A stretch of 43,026 bases of DNA from the NCBI RefSeq assembly GCF_001811505.1, contig NZ_KV804956.1, positions 1 through 43,026 on the forward strand. Direction: 5' to 3'. Position 1 is the stretch's first letter. Every line of letters starts with the position of its first letter. A program made the position numbers and the translations under genes. Source of the DNA: Streptococcus sp. HMSC034E03 (lineage in GTDB: Bacteria > Bacillota > Bacilli > Lactobacillales > Streptococcaceae). The notes under the pieces were generated by a model. It was given only the letters and a program-made list of their open reading frames with translations. It was not told the DNA's origin and did not search any database. Shown here piece by piece: positions 9,247-19,310 of the stretch.

Positions 9247-10493
9247 TCTGCTCCTTCCATAAAATAAATAGCCTGCAACTTAAAACTATTTGCTGCTTCA
9301 CAAATTGCTTCTCTATCAACTTGTTCGAGTTTATCGATTAAAGTTTTTGTATCAAGATTTGCTTTCCCAAAAAAGGTTGACAGATAATATTTATCGACAA
9401 TAGAATCTTGATTATCCTGAGCTAGTAGTAAGGATCGACGAATCATTTGTTTAGTCTGATCAATTTCCTTATCTGTAAACTTGCTATTTTTTATGTCAAG
9501 CAACTGATGATTCATCAATTTTCTTACTTTATTTCGATTTTGCCGATCAATTCCAGCAAACAATCGTAAAAATCCACTAAAGAGATCCAAGTGACTTGAC
9601 ACCGTATAGGCCAGTCCTTCTTTTTCTCGCACTTGGGTAAACAGTTTCGAATGAGGAAAGGCTCCTAAAAGACCATTGACAAGAAGCACTGCCATCTGTG
9701 CTTCATCACCGTATGCCACTGAACTATGGTAACCCATCTCTAAAACAGACTGTCCTAATCTCTTTCTAACAATACCTTCTCTAAGAATATTAGAATAGGG
9801 TTGCTGATATTGAATGTTTACAGCTGATTTACGACCTATTAACGGAAATTTATGTAAAAACTCTAAAACTTCAATTTCATTAAAATCGCCTAAGAAGAAA
9901 ATATCTATTTGGTCTTCTTTTAGCATTTTTTGATAGCTTGAAAAACATGTTTTTGAATTCTCTTCTGAAATTCTAGAAATCAAATCTTTTGGAACTAGCT
10001 GCATTGATTCTTCTTGGAAAAACAATTGATCTAACTCTTTATGTGCAAAGAAGAATGGGTCTTCCAATTCTGATTCTAGCCTTGATAAGATCTGTTTTTT
10101 CTCGATGTCAAAAGCATTTTTCTCAAATCCATCCTCATCCGACAATGGTGTAAACAGAACCTGGTGCAGTAATTCTAAAATTTGAGAAGTTAATACGTTT
10201 TTCTTACTTAAAAATTCATCACGCACATAGGTAATATTCAAATCCACAAGATGACTTTGTCCTCTTCGATAGGCGTGCGCTGACAAATCAGTTCCATACA
10301 AGGTTGCTAAACGTTTTCTAAACAGTTGAGCAGTTGGATAACTTTGGTTGGCAGTTTCAAACATACTGGCACTTAACATGCGACTTGAAATTGAATCCAA
10401 AGACAATGGAGCTGTGAAACGCACAGTAATTTTATTAGTTTTAAATTTTTTTGATTGGATAAAATGCACTGCAATTCCAGGTACTAACTCCAT
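9243..10493 (-). CDS. M16 family peptidase-like protein (YmfF-like), lacking the zinc motif
   Basis: 416 residues with M16-type sequence (the block near EMGYHSSVAYGDEAQMAVLLVNGLLG and EKEGLAYTVSSHL) but no HxxEH in the N-terminal domain, where SMFETANQSYP replaces it. The R/Y-type substrate-binding region in the C-terminal half (REKEGLAY) is kept. It is first in the long leftward envelope operon, with AAGGAGGT just upstream of the ATG and an extended -10 at 10521-10526. Most likely the non-catalytic partner of the M16 enzyme encoded next to it. Confidence 0.88.
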   Translation of the reverse strand: MELVPGIAVHFIQSKKFKTNKITVRFTAPLSLDSISSRMLSASMFETANQSYPTAQLFRKRLATLYGTDLSAHAYRRGQSHLVDLNITYVRDEFLSKKNVLTSQILELLHQVLFTPLSDEDGFEKNAFDIEKKQILSRLESELEDPFFFAHKELDQLFFQEESMQLVPKDLISRISEENSKTCFSSYQKMLKEDQIDIFFLGDFNEIEVLEFLHKFPLIGRKSAVNIQYQQPYSNILREGIVRKRLGQSVLEMGYHSSVAYGDEAQMAVLLVNGLLGAFPHSKLFTQVREKEGLAYTVSSHLDLFSGFLRLFAGIDRQNRNKVRKLMNHQLLDIKNSKFTDKEIDQTKQMIRRSLLLAQDNQDSIVDKYYLSTFFGKANLDTKTLIDKLEQVDREAICEAANSFKLQAIYFMEGAE

Positions 10494-10520
10494 CGCTTAC
10501 CTCCTTCTACATAGAGTTCT

Positions 10521-10526
10521 ATTATA
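10521..10526 (-). promoter_or_regulatory. -10 element for the leftward envelope operon
   Basis: TATAAT on the minus strand, preceded by TGG (extended -10), 28 bases before the ATG of the M16-like gene. The stretch 10494-10654 holds this and a divergent promoter for the S4-domain gene and nothing else recognisable. Confidence 0.65.
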
Positions 10527-10628
10527 CCATGAAAAGAGAAAATTTTCTTGTTCTCTTTATTCCTTTTAGAATTAAAATCGCTTTCATTTCTAATGAATTT
10601 ACCTCTGCCATTTCAAGGTAAAATATGG

Positions 10629-10634
10629 TATAAT
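10629..10634 (+). promoter_or_regulatory. -10 element for the yaaA-recF transcript
   Basis: TATAAT preceded by TGG (extended -10) at 10626-10634, 20 bases before the ATG at 10655, with the ribosome binding site GAGGTG between them. Confidence 0.65.
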
Positions 10635-10654
10635 ACCAAAGATTGAGGTGAACT

Positions 10655-11023
10655 ATGGAATACAAATTATTTGAAGAATTTATCACTCTCCAAGCTCTCT
10701 TGAAAGAACTTGGTATTATACACAGTGGCGGAGCCATTAAATCCTTTTTAGCTGAGCATCTTGTCTACTTTAATGGCGAATTGGAAAATCGTCGTGGGAA
10801 AAAAGTAAGAATCGGAGACTCCATCGACATTCCTGATTTGAAAATCCACATCATTTTGACTCAACCTAGTCAAGAAGAACAGGAAGAATATCTTCAAGAA
10901 AAACTTGAGAAAGAACGTGTGGCTAAACTTGTCAAAGAAATGAATAAGACGGTCAAAAAAAAGCCAACAAAAAAGACCCAGAAAGCTGAAACAAAAACTG
11001 CGCCACGTTTCCCAGGTAGATAA
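10655..11023 (+). CDS. S4-domain RNA-binding protein (YaaA/RlbA-like) upstream of recF
   Basis: 122 residues. The first 70 or so form an S4-like fold ([20 protein letters not shown], then [21 protein letters not shown]), the small protein found upstream of recF in Firmicutes, where it is usually about 70 residues. Here it has an extra charged tail of about 45 residues ending in Lys-rich [14 protein letters not shown], suggesting added nucleic-acid contact. It ends 2 bases before recF. The role is unproven; rRNA or ribosome binding is suggested by the family. Confidence 0.88.
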   Translation: MEYKLFEEFITLQALLKELGIIHSGGAIKSFLAEHLVYFNGELENRRGKKVRIGDSIDIPDLKIHIILTQPSQEEQEEYLQEKLEKERVAKLVKEMNKTVKKKPTKKTQKAETKTAPRFPGR

Positions 11024-11025
11024 GT

Positions 11026-12117
11026 ATGTGGCTGAAAAATTTATCCATCAAACAATTTCGAAACTATCAGGATGCTGAAATTGAATTTAATCCTAAATTG
11101 AATGTATTTGTTGGTCGAAATGCACAAGGCAAAACCAATCTCCTGGAAAGTATTTACTTTTTAGCTTTAACTAGAAGCCATCGGACAAAGACAGACAAAA
11201 ATTTAATTCAATTTGAAGAAGAACAGCTTCAAGTTTCTGGAATTCTTCAAAAACGAACGGCTACTGTTCCACTTGAGATTGACTTGACTCCAAAAGGTCG
11301 GATTACTAAAGTTAATCACTTAAAACAAGCTCGGCTATCTGACTATATTGGACACATGAATGTTGTTCTATTTGCACCCGAAGATTTACAACTTGTCAAA
11401 GGAGCACCTGCTATCCGACGTAAGTTTATAGATATGGAACTAGGACAAATCAAACCCATATACTTGTCAGATTTGTCAAGCTACAATCATGTGCTCAAAC
11501 AAAGAAATACCTACTTAAAGTCAGCCAATCATATCGACGAAACATTTTTATCTGTTCTTGATGATCAGCTAGTGGACTACGGTTGTCGAGTGATGGTTCA
11601 CAGAGCAGAATTTATCAAAAAAATGGAGTCTTTTGGTCGTGAAAAGCACTTTGATATTTCAGACCAATTGGAAGAGTTGTCAATACGTTATCAACCATCT
11701 GTAAACTTCACTGACAAGGAACATCTAGCTGAATCTTTCTATGCATCACTTCAAAAAAGTAGAGCAAGAGATTTATTTAAAAAGAATACTGGAGTTGGTC
11801 CTCATAGAGATGATATGATTTTCATGATTAATGGTATGGAAGCAAGTTTCGGCAGTCAAGGGCAACATCGTAGCTTAGTGCTTTCTATAAAACTTGCTGA
11901 AATCGAATTGATGGAGAGCATTACCAAAGAATCTCCCATTCTTTTGCTTGACGATGTTATGAGTGAACTTGACAATGCTCGTCAACTTAAATTGTTGGAA
12001 ACTATTTCTCATAACATTCAAACTTTTATTACAACTACTAGTTTAGAGCATCTTCAAAACTTACCTGATAATCTCAGTGTATTTACAGTAAAAGATGGTC
12101 AATTATCTGTAAACTAA
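11026..12117 (+). CDS. recF: RecF, DNA gap-repair and recombination mediator
   Basis: 363 residues, usual length. SMC-like ATPase with Walker A GRNAQGKT (30-37), the RecF segment GPHRDDMIF, signature SQGQHRSL and Walker [13 protein letters not shown]. RecF helps load RecA on gapped DNA with RecO/RecR. In many bacteria recF is next to dnaN; here, as in other streptococci, it lies well away from it. It starts with ATG right after the S4-domain gene and ends at a shared bidirectional terminator. Confidence 0.97.
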   Translation: MWLKNLSIKQFRNYQDAEIEFNPKLNVFVGRNAQGKTNLLESIYFLALTRSHRTKTDKNLIQFEEEQLQVSGILQKRTATVPLEIDLTPKGRITKVNHLKQARLSDYIGHMNVVLFAPEDLQLVKGAPAIRRKFIDMELGQIKPIYLSDLSSYNHVLKQRNTYLKSANHIDETFLSVLDDQLVDYGCRVMVHRAEFIKKMESFGREKHFDISDQLEELSIRYQPSVNFTDKEHLAESFYASLQKSRARDLFKKNTGVGPHRDDMIFMINGMEASFGSQGQHRSLVLSIKLAEIELMESITKESPILLLDDVMSELDNARQLKLLETISHNIQTFITTTSLEHLQNLPDNLSVFTVKDGQLSVN

Positions 12118-12119
12118 GA

Positions 12120-12135
12120 TTTACAATATTGTAAA
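12120..12135. repeat. TTTACA/TGTAAA palindrome after recF
   Basis: TTTACAATATTGTAAA is a perfect 16-bp palindrome just past the recF stop codon, preceded by CTGTAAAC. Related dyads occur at 14947-14963 and 27399-27414. Function unknown; it may be a regulator site or part of the 3' end. Confidence 0.6.
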
Positions 12136-12138
12136 CAA

Positions 12139-12170
12139 CAAAAATCTCCTGTTTTATAGGAGATTTTTTA
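12139..12170. terminator. Bidirectional terminator between recF and guaB
   Basis: AAAATCTCCT and AGGAGATTTT pair around a short AT-rich loop, with T runs on one strand and A runs on the other, between two convergent genes whose stop codons lie at 12117 and 12171. Confidence 0.88.
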
Positions 12171-13700
<1,530 letters not shown>

Positions 13701-13702
13701 CT

Positions 13703-13730
13703 ATCATACCATTCTATGAAAATTTGTCAA
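13703..13730 (-). promoter_or_regulatory. guaB promoter
   Basis: On the minus strand, TTGACA (13725-13730), a 16-base spacer and TATGAT (13703-13708), about 54 bases before the guaB ATG. Confidence 0.8.
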
Positions 13731-13751
13731 TTATATTGATAATAGATAATG

Positions 13752-13791
13752 TAAAAAAACTATCCCTTTAACTTTAAAGAAGAGACAGTTT
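13752..13791 (-). terminator. trpS terminator
   Basis: On the minus strand ACTGTCTCTT pairs with AAGGGATAGT (two G-T pairs), followed by seven T. It lies between the trpS stop codon and the guaB promoter. Confidence 0.7.
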
Positions 13792-13811
13792 TAGAGTTCG
13801 TATTTTATCTA

Positions 13812-14837
13812 TTAATGAAAGTAATTTAGACCCATTGCTGATTTTACTTCTGATAGCGTTTGGCCAGCAACTTCTCGAGCTTTTTCACTACCTTTTTGAA
13901 GCATATTGTACACTTCACCCATATCTTTAGCATATTCTAGGCGACGTTCACGGATTGGACCAAGTTCACGTTCTAGGATTTCCAGTAGATAACGTTTAGT
14001 CTTGACATCACCTAAACCTCCACGTTGATAATGCTCTTTCATGTCAGCAATTTCTTGAGCATCTTCAGGACGTCCGAAAACATCTAAGTAATGGAAGACC
14101 ATATTTCCTTCAATCTTACCTGGATCCTCGACACGAATGTGATCTGGATCTGTATACATACTCATTACTTTCTTACGCAAAGTATCTGCATCATCTGACA
14201 AGTAGATACCATTATTAAGCGATTTAGACATTTTAGCATTACCATCAAGACCAGGTAAGCGACCTGCTCCTTCATTTTCAGGATAAATCCCTTCTGGCTC
14301 TACCAAAACATCACAGTTGTAGGAATGATTGAAAGAACGCACAATCTCACGCGTTTGTTCAATCATCGGTTTTTGGTCTGTACCTACAGGAACATAATTA
14401 GCCTTGAAAGCTGTGATATCCGCTGCTTGAGCAACCGGATAAACTAAAAATCCAGTTGGAATGCTTTCTCCAAAGCCTTTCTGAGCAATTTCTGTCTTGA
14501 CTGTTGGGTTTCGTTCCAAACGAGCCAAAGACACTAGATTCATGTAATACATAGACAACTCTGCCAATTCTGGAATTTGACTTTGAATGAAAATCGTTGA
14601 TTTGTTAGGATCCAATCCCACTGCAAGATAGTCCAAAGCAACATTCCCAATAGACTCTACAATAGTTTGTGGATCTTTTGCATGGTCAGTTAAAGCTTGC
14701 TGGTCAGCCAAAAAAACAAACATGTCATATTTATCTTCTTGCTGTAATAAGACACGATTTTTTAAGCTACCAACGTAGTGCCCAATATGTAATTTCCCCG
14801 TTGGACGATCTCCTGTTAAAATAATGGGTTTATTCAT
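13812..14837 (-). CDS. trpS: Tryptophanyl-tRNA synthetase
   Basis: 341 residues, class I synthetase with HIGH (17-20) and KMSKS (202-206) motifs. It charges tRNA-Trp. The sequence is full length for the bacterial enzyme. It has an AAGGAG site upstream of the ATG and an extended -10. I see no T-box leader in the short upstream region. Confidence 0.97.
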   Translation of the reverse strand: MNKPIILTGDRPTGKLHIGHYVGSLKNRVLLQQEDKYDMFVFLADQQALTDHAKDPQTIVESIGNVALDYLAVGLDPNKSTIFIQSQIPELAELSMYYMNLVSLARLERNPTVKTEIAQKGFGESIPTGFLVYPVAQAADITAFKANYVPVGTDQKPMIEQTREIVRSFNHSYNCDVLVEPEGIYPENEGAGRLPGLDGNAKMSKSLNNGIYLSDDADTLRKKVMSMYTDPDHIRVEDPGKIEGNMVFHYLDVFGRPEDAQEIADMKEHYQRGGLGDVKTKRYLLEILERELGPIRERRLEYAKDMGEVYNMLQKGSEKAREVAGQTLSEVKSAMGLNYFH

Positions 14838-14865
14838 CTTATTCTCCTTTGATATGGTCCTTTCA

Positions 14866-14871
14866 ATTATA
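14866..14871 (-). promoter_or_regulatory. -10 element for trpS
   Basis: TATAAT preceded by TGC on the minus strand, 28 bases before the trpS ATG; a weak CTGTCT lies at about the -35 position. Immediately upstream, TGATAAAAA and TTTTTATCA (14880-14910) form an inverted repeat. Confidence 0.6.
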
Positions 14872-14935
14872 GCATTTTTTTGATAAAAAGACAGGTAATT
14901 TTTTTATCAAATAATTACGATTTCAACTCCTCAAC

Positions 14936-14963
14936 TGTAAACTATCTGTAAACTTAATTTACA
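14936..14963. repeat. CTGTAAAC direct repeat and TGTAAA/TTTACA dyad
   Basis: CTGTAAACTAT is followed at once by CTGTAAACTTA and then ATTTACA. TGTAAACTTAATTTACA (14947-14963) is an inverted repeat. It lies between divergent trpS and the ABC-F gene and closely resembles the sequence at the end of recF (12105-12135). Confidence 0.6.
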
Positions 14964-14983
14964 AATAATTGACAGATAAAAAT

Positions 14984-15012
14984 TTGAATATTTGCTGATT
15001 TTCTAGTAGAAT
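14984..15012 (+). promoter_or_regulatory. Probable promoter for the ABC-F gene
   Basis: TTGAAT (14984-14989), a 17-base spacer and TAGAAT (15007-15012). A consensus TTGACA at 14969-14974 lacks a -10 at the right distance. The TATAAT at 15025-15030 is too close to the ribosome binding site. Confidence 0.45.
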
Positions 15013-15042
15013 TAGAGTATTACATATAATAGGAGAAAAAAA

Positions 15043-16665
15043 TTGCTAACAGTATCTGATGTTTCACTACGTTTTAGTGATCGCAAACTTTTTGATGAGG
15101 TCAACATCAAATTTACAGAAGGAAACACATATGGTTTAATTGGTGCTAACGGTGCAGGTAAATCAACATTTTTAAAAATCTTAGCTGGGGATATTGAACC
15201 TACAACTGGTCATGTTTCTCTTGGACCTGATGAACGTCTTTCTGTACTTCGTCAAAATCACTTTGACTATGAGGATGAACGTGTTATTGATGTTGTTATC
15301 ATGGGTAATGAAAAACTATACAACATCATGAAAGAAAAAGATGCTATCTATATGAAAGCAGACTTTACTGATGAAGATGGAGTTCGTGCAGCTGAGCTTG
15401 AAGGAGAATTTGCTGAACTAGGTGGTTGGGAAGCTGAGAGTGAAGCTTCACAACTCTTGCAAAACTTGAATATCCCTGAAGATCTTCATTACCAAAATAT
15501 GAGTGAACTCGCAAATGGAGACAAAGTGAAAGTACTCCTTGCTAAAGCTCTATTTGGTAAACCAGATGTACTTCTTCTAGACGAGCCGACCAACGGTCTT
15601 GATATCCAATCTATTACTTGGTTAGAAGATTTCTTGATTGACTTTGATAACACCGTTATTGTCGTATCCCATGACCGTCACTTCTTGAACAAAGTATGTA
15701 CTCACATGGCCGACCTTGACTTTGGAAAAATCAAACTCTATGTCGGAAACTACGACTTCTGGAAAGAATCTTCTGAGCTTGCTGCTAAATTGCTAGCAGA
15801 CCGTAATGCTAAAGCAGAAGAAAAAATTAAGCAATTACAAGAATTCGTTGCTCGTTTCTCTGCTAATGCTTCTAAATCAAGACAAGCAACATCACGTAAG
15901 AAAATGCTTGATAAGATTGAACTTGAAGAAATTGTGCCATCTAGTCGTAAATATCCATTTATCAACTTTAAAGCTGAACGTGAAATCGGAAACGATCTCT
16001 TGACAGTAGAAAATCTATCTGTCAAGATTGATGGTGAAACTATTCTTGACAACATCAGCTTTATCTTGCGTCCAGGTGACAAGACAGCTCTTATCGGACA
16101 AAACGATATCCAAACAACTGCATTGATTCGTGCGATCATGGGTGATATCGACTATGAAGGAACTGTCAAGTGGGGAGTTACAACTAGTCGCTCTTACTTA
16201 CCAAAAGACAATTCAGCTGATTTTGCTGGGAGTGAATCTATCCTTGACTGGCTCCGTCAATTTGCAAGTAAAGAAGAAGATGACAATACCTTCTTGCGTG
16301 GTTTCCTTGGTCGTATGCTCTTCTCTGGAGATGAGGTTAACAAACCTGTAAACGTCTTGTCAGGAGGAGAAAAGGTGCGCGTGATGCTATCGAAACTCAT
16401 GCTTTTGAAATCAAATGTTCTAGTACTTGACGATCCTACTAATCACTTAGATTTGGAATCTATTTCAAGTTTGAACGATGGATTGAAAAACTTCAAAGAA
16501 TCTATCATTTTCGCCAGTCATGACCATGAATTCATTCAAACATTGGCTAACCACATTATTGTCCTATCTAAAAACGGTGTAATCGACCGTATCGATGAAA
16601 CCTATGATGAATTCTTAGAAAATGCTGAAGTACAAGCAAAAGTCAAAGAACTTTGGAAAGACTAA
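15043..16665 (+). CDS. ABC-F family ribosome-associated ATPase (YkpA/YbiT-like)
   Basis: 540 residues, two ATPase domains, no membrane segments, as in ABC-F translation factors. Domain 1 has Walker A GANGAGKST (34-42), catalytic Glu181 (LLLDEPTN) and an altered signature LANGDK (156-161). Domain 2 has a ruined Walker A, GQNDIQTT (352-359, no Lys), Asp464 in place of the catalytic Glu (LVLDDPTN) and an intact signature LSGGEK (439-444). The linker segment ARFSANASKSRQATSR is the conserved ABC-F/YbiT one. The start is TTG with AGGAG 7 bases upstream; no ATG fits the conserved N-terminus MLTVSDVSLRF. No evidence that it confers antibiotic resistance. Confidence 0.93.
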   Translation: MLTVSDVSLRFSDRKLFDEVNIKFTEGNTYGLIGANGAGKSTFLKILAGDIEPTTGHVSLGPDERLSVLRQNHFDYEDERVIDVVIMGNEKLYNIMKEKDAIYMKADFTDEDGVRAAELEGEFAELGGWEAESEASQLLQNLNIPEDLHYQNMSELANGDKVKVLLAKALFGKPDVLLLDEPTNGLDIQSITWLEDFLIDFDNTVIVVSHDRHFLNKVCTHMADLDFGKIKLYVGNYDFWKESSELAAKLLADRNAKAEEKIKQLQEFVARFSANASKSRQATSRKKMLDKIELEEIVPSSRKYPFINFKAEREIGNDLLTVENLSVKIDGETILDNISFILRPGDKTALIGQNDIQTTALIRAIMGDIDYEGTVKWGVTTSRSYLPKDNSADFAGSESILDWLRQFASKEEDDNTFLRGFLGRMLFSGDEVNKPVNVLSGGEKVRVMLSKLMLLKSNVLVLDDPTNHLDLESISSLNDGLKNFKESIIFASHDHEFIQTLANHIIVLSKNGVIDRIDETYDEFLENAEVQAKVKELWKD

Positions 16666-16675
16666 ATAATACTTT

Positions 16676-16706
16676 AAAACTCAGTTGGATTAACCAACTG
16701 AGTTTT
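16676..16706 (+). terminator. Terminator after the ABC-F gene
   Basis: AAAACTCAGTTGG and CCAACTGAGTTTT form a 13-bp stem with a short loop, 11 bases after the stop codon. Confidence 0.85.
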
Positions 16707-16726
16707 CTAACATTCTATGAGGTAAC

Positions 16727-19276
16727 ATGAAAACATTTTTTAGAAACTATTGGACCTATTTTATTTCTTTCATCATTCCCCTAGTAATTATATTCGGAGT
16801 CTATCTTTCTCAAGGTATCTACTGGAACAGTGATACTTCACCTTTATTAGGGGATGGATTTCATCAATATGTTATTTTTGATCTTAATCTTCGTAATATT
16901 TTACATGGGAGTGATAGTCTATTTTATACTTTTACCAGTGGTCTAGGTCTCAATTTTTATGCCTTGTCCAGTTATTATCTTGGTAGTTTTCTATCACCTC
17001 TTGTTTATTTTTTTGATGTATCAAGCATGCCAGATGCAGTCTATCTTTCAACCTTGTTGAAATTTGGCTTGATAGGTCTGTCAACCTTTTTTAGCTTGAG
17101 TATAATATTCAAAAATCTATCAGCCCCACTCAGATTATCTTTATCTACCTCATATGCTTTAATGAGCTTTACAGTTAGTCAACTTGAGATTAAAACCTGG
17201 TTGGATGTTTTTATTTTAATCCCCTTAATTTTAAATGGTTTACATCTACTCATAACGGAAAAAAAACGTATTCTATACTTTACAAGTTTGTCAATCTTAT
17301 TTATCCAAAACTACTATTTTGGTTATATGACTGCCCTGTTTTTGGTAGTTTGGTATTTTTGCCAACTTTCCTGGGATTTTAAAAGTCGCAAGTATTCTTT
17401 CCTTGATTTTTTCCTAACATCCTTACTCGCTGGTTTAACAAGTTTCATCATGACACTCCCAACCTTGTTTGACTTAAGAACTCATGGTGAAAAACTAACC
17501 GCTATTACAAAAATAAAAACAGATGCCAGTTGGTATCTAGATCTGTTTGCTAAACAATTCATTGGTGCTTTCGATACGACTAAATATGGTTCCATCCCAA
17601 TGATTTTTGTTGGCCTCCTTCCTTTTATCTTAACAATTGTATTCTTTACATTAAAATCAATTAAGTTTCACGTGAAACTATGCTATGCAACTCTACTCAT
17701 TATCATCATTGCTAGTTTTTATCTAGAAGCCTTAGATTTATTTTGGCAAGGAATGCACGCGCCAAATATGTTTCTTCATCGCTATGCGTGGATTTTCTCT
17801 ACTCTCTTGATTTATATTTCAGCAGAAGTTTTAAATAGATTTAAGGATATTAAGTTATGGAATATTTTATTCTCAATGACCTTCCTTTTATTTGGCTATT
17901 TGGCAACCATTTATTTTAAAAACCATTATTCGTTTTTAACTAAATTAAATATACTCTTAACGCTTGAATTCTTAGTGGTATACTTACTGTTATTATTGGC
18001 ACTTATTAAAAAACTGATTTCACCAAAAATTTTTTCAATTCTTATTTTGATTTTTACAATAAGTGAAATTAGTTTTAATGCTTCATCGCAATTCAATGGA
18101 ATTACGAAAGAATGGGGATTTGCTTCTCGTAGTACCTATGATAAAGATATTACAAGTATGGAAGCTATTTTGAAGTATACCAAACAGCAACCAGATACAT
18201 TTACACGAATTGAAAAGTTACAAACTCAAACTGGAAACGATAGCATGAAATTTAACTACAATGGCATCTCTCAATTTTCATCTGTTCGTAATCGTTCTGC
18301 AAGTACAACGTTAGATAAGTTGGGTTTTAAATCTTCAGGTACCAACCTTAATCTTCGTTATGCAAATAATACTATCATTGCAGATAGTCTATTTGGAATC
18401 AGCTACAATATTTCTGAAACCTATCCAGATAAATATGGTTTTCATCCAAGCTATCAAAAAGATAATCTAACCCTTTATAAAAATCAATTCGCTCTGCCAA
18501 TTGCTTTTGCTACACAGTCTCTTTACAAAGATGTCGATTTCAATGACCATACTCTTGATAACCAAACTCAATTTTTAAATCAAATTGCTGGCTTAAATGA
18601 AGAGTACTTTTATCCGATAAATCATCATACAGACTCTGGTGACAACGTGGTCAATCTAAACGGAACTGATACTGAAGATGCAACTATCAGCTACAGCATT
18701 GAAGTACCAGATAATAGTCAGGTTTACCTTTCCATGACCAAGCTAAATTTTTCAAACGATAAGAAAAAGCAAGTTGACATCATTGTCAATGGTGAAAAAA
18801 AATCCTTTACCACAGATAATGCTTTTACATTTTTTAATCTTGGATATGCAGAACATAAACAAACTTTTGATATCCAGATTAAGTTCCCAGGAAATGCTCA
18901 AGTATCATTTGAATCTCCAACTTTCTATCGATTAGATACTAAAAAGTATACGGAGGCAATTACTAAAATAAAAGAAAATCCAGTAGAAGTGAGCTCTTAT
19001 AAAAATAAAGTCACTGTAAATTATAAGGTAAAGAATGAGACATCGATCTTTTTCACAATTCCTTACGACCGAGGATGGTCTGCTTACCAAAATGGTAAAA
19101 AAATACAAATTCAACAGGCACAAACTGGATTTATGAAAATTGATGTTCCTGAAGGTGAAGGAACTATTACCCTTTCCTTTATTCCAAAAGGATTTGTTGC
19201 TGGTGCAAGTTGTTCTCTTATAGCCATTATTGTCTTTATTTTTTATGATATTCAAAGAAAAAAATATTCTAGATAA
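16727..19276 (+). CDS. YfhO-family polytopic membrane protein
   Basis: 849 residues: about 12 or more membrane segments in the first 450, a long extracellular domain (about 455-815) and one final membrane segment near the C-terminus followed by a basic tail. The layout and motifs such as GDGFHQY near the N-terminus match the YfhO family, GT-C-like glycosyltransferases linked in Firmicutes to decoration of lipoteichoic acid or other wall glycopolymers (family knowledge; substrate here unknown). A weak GAGGT precedes the ATG. A parS-like palindrome (17664-17679) lies within the coding region. Confidence 0.87.
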   Translation: MKTFFRNYWTYFISFIIPLVIIFGVYLSQGIYWNSDTSPLLGDGFHQYVIFDLNLRNILHGSDSLFYTFTSGLGLNFYALSSYYLGSFLSPLVYFFDVSSMPDAVYLSTLLKFGLIGLSTFFSLSIIFKNLSAPLRLSLSTSYALMSFTVSQLEIKTWLDVFILIPLILNGLHLLITEKKRILYFTSLSILFIQNYYFGYMTALFLVVWYFCQLSWDFKSRKYSFLDFFLTSLLAGLTSFIMTLPTLFDLRTHGEKLTAITKIKTDASWYLDLFAKQFIGAFDTTKYGSIPMIFVGLLPFILTIVFFTLKSIKFHVKLCYATLLIIIIASFYLEALDLFWQGMHAPNMFLHRYAWIFSTLLIYISAEVLNRFKDIKLWNILFSMTFLLFGYLATIYFKNHYSFLTKLNILLTLEFLVVYLLLLLALIKKLISPKIFSILILIFTISEISFNASSQFNGITKEWGFASRSTYDKDITSMEAILKYTKQQPDTFTRIEKLQTQTGNDSMKFNYNGISQFSSVRNRSASTTLDKLGFKSSGTNLNLRYANNTIIADSLFGISYNISETYPDKYGFHPSYQKDNLTLYKNQFALPIAFATQSLYKDVDFNDHTLDNQTQFLNQIAGLNEEYFYPINHHTDSGDNVVNLNGTDTEDATISYSIEVPDNSQVYLSMTKLNFSNDKKKQVDIIVNGEKKSFTTDNAFTFFNLGYAEHKQTFDIQIKFPGNAQVSFESPTFYRLDTKKYTEAITKIKENPVEVSSYKNKVTVNYKVKNETSIFFTIPYDRGWSAYQNGKKIQIQQAQTGFMKIDVPEGEGTITLSFIPKGFVAGASCSLIAIIVFIFYDIQRKKYSR
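17664..17679. promoter_or_regulatory. parS-like ParB binding site inside the YfhO gene
   Basis: AGTTTCACGTGAAACT is a perfect 16-bp palindrome matching the parS consensus at the 14 inner positions, about 11 kb left of dnaA. It encodes part of IKFHVKLCY. Confidence 0.9.
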
Positions 19277-19279
19277 AAA

Positions 19280-19310
19280 AAAACAATCGACCGAATTGGT
19301 CGATTGTTTT
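19280..19310. terminator. Bidirectional terminator between the YfhO and YhgE genes
   Basis: AAAACAATCGACC and GGTCGATTGTTTT form a 13-bp stem with a 5-base loop between convergent genes; A and T runs suit both directions. Its last base overlaps the stop codon of the leftward gene. Confidence 0.9.
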
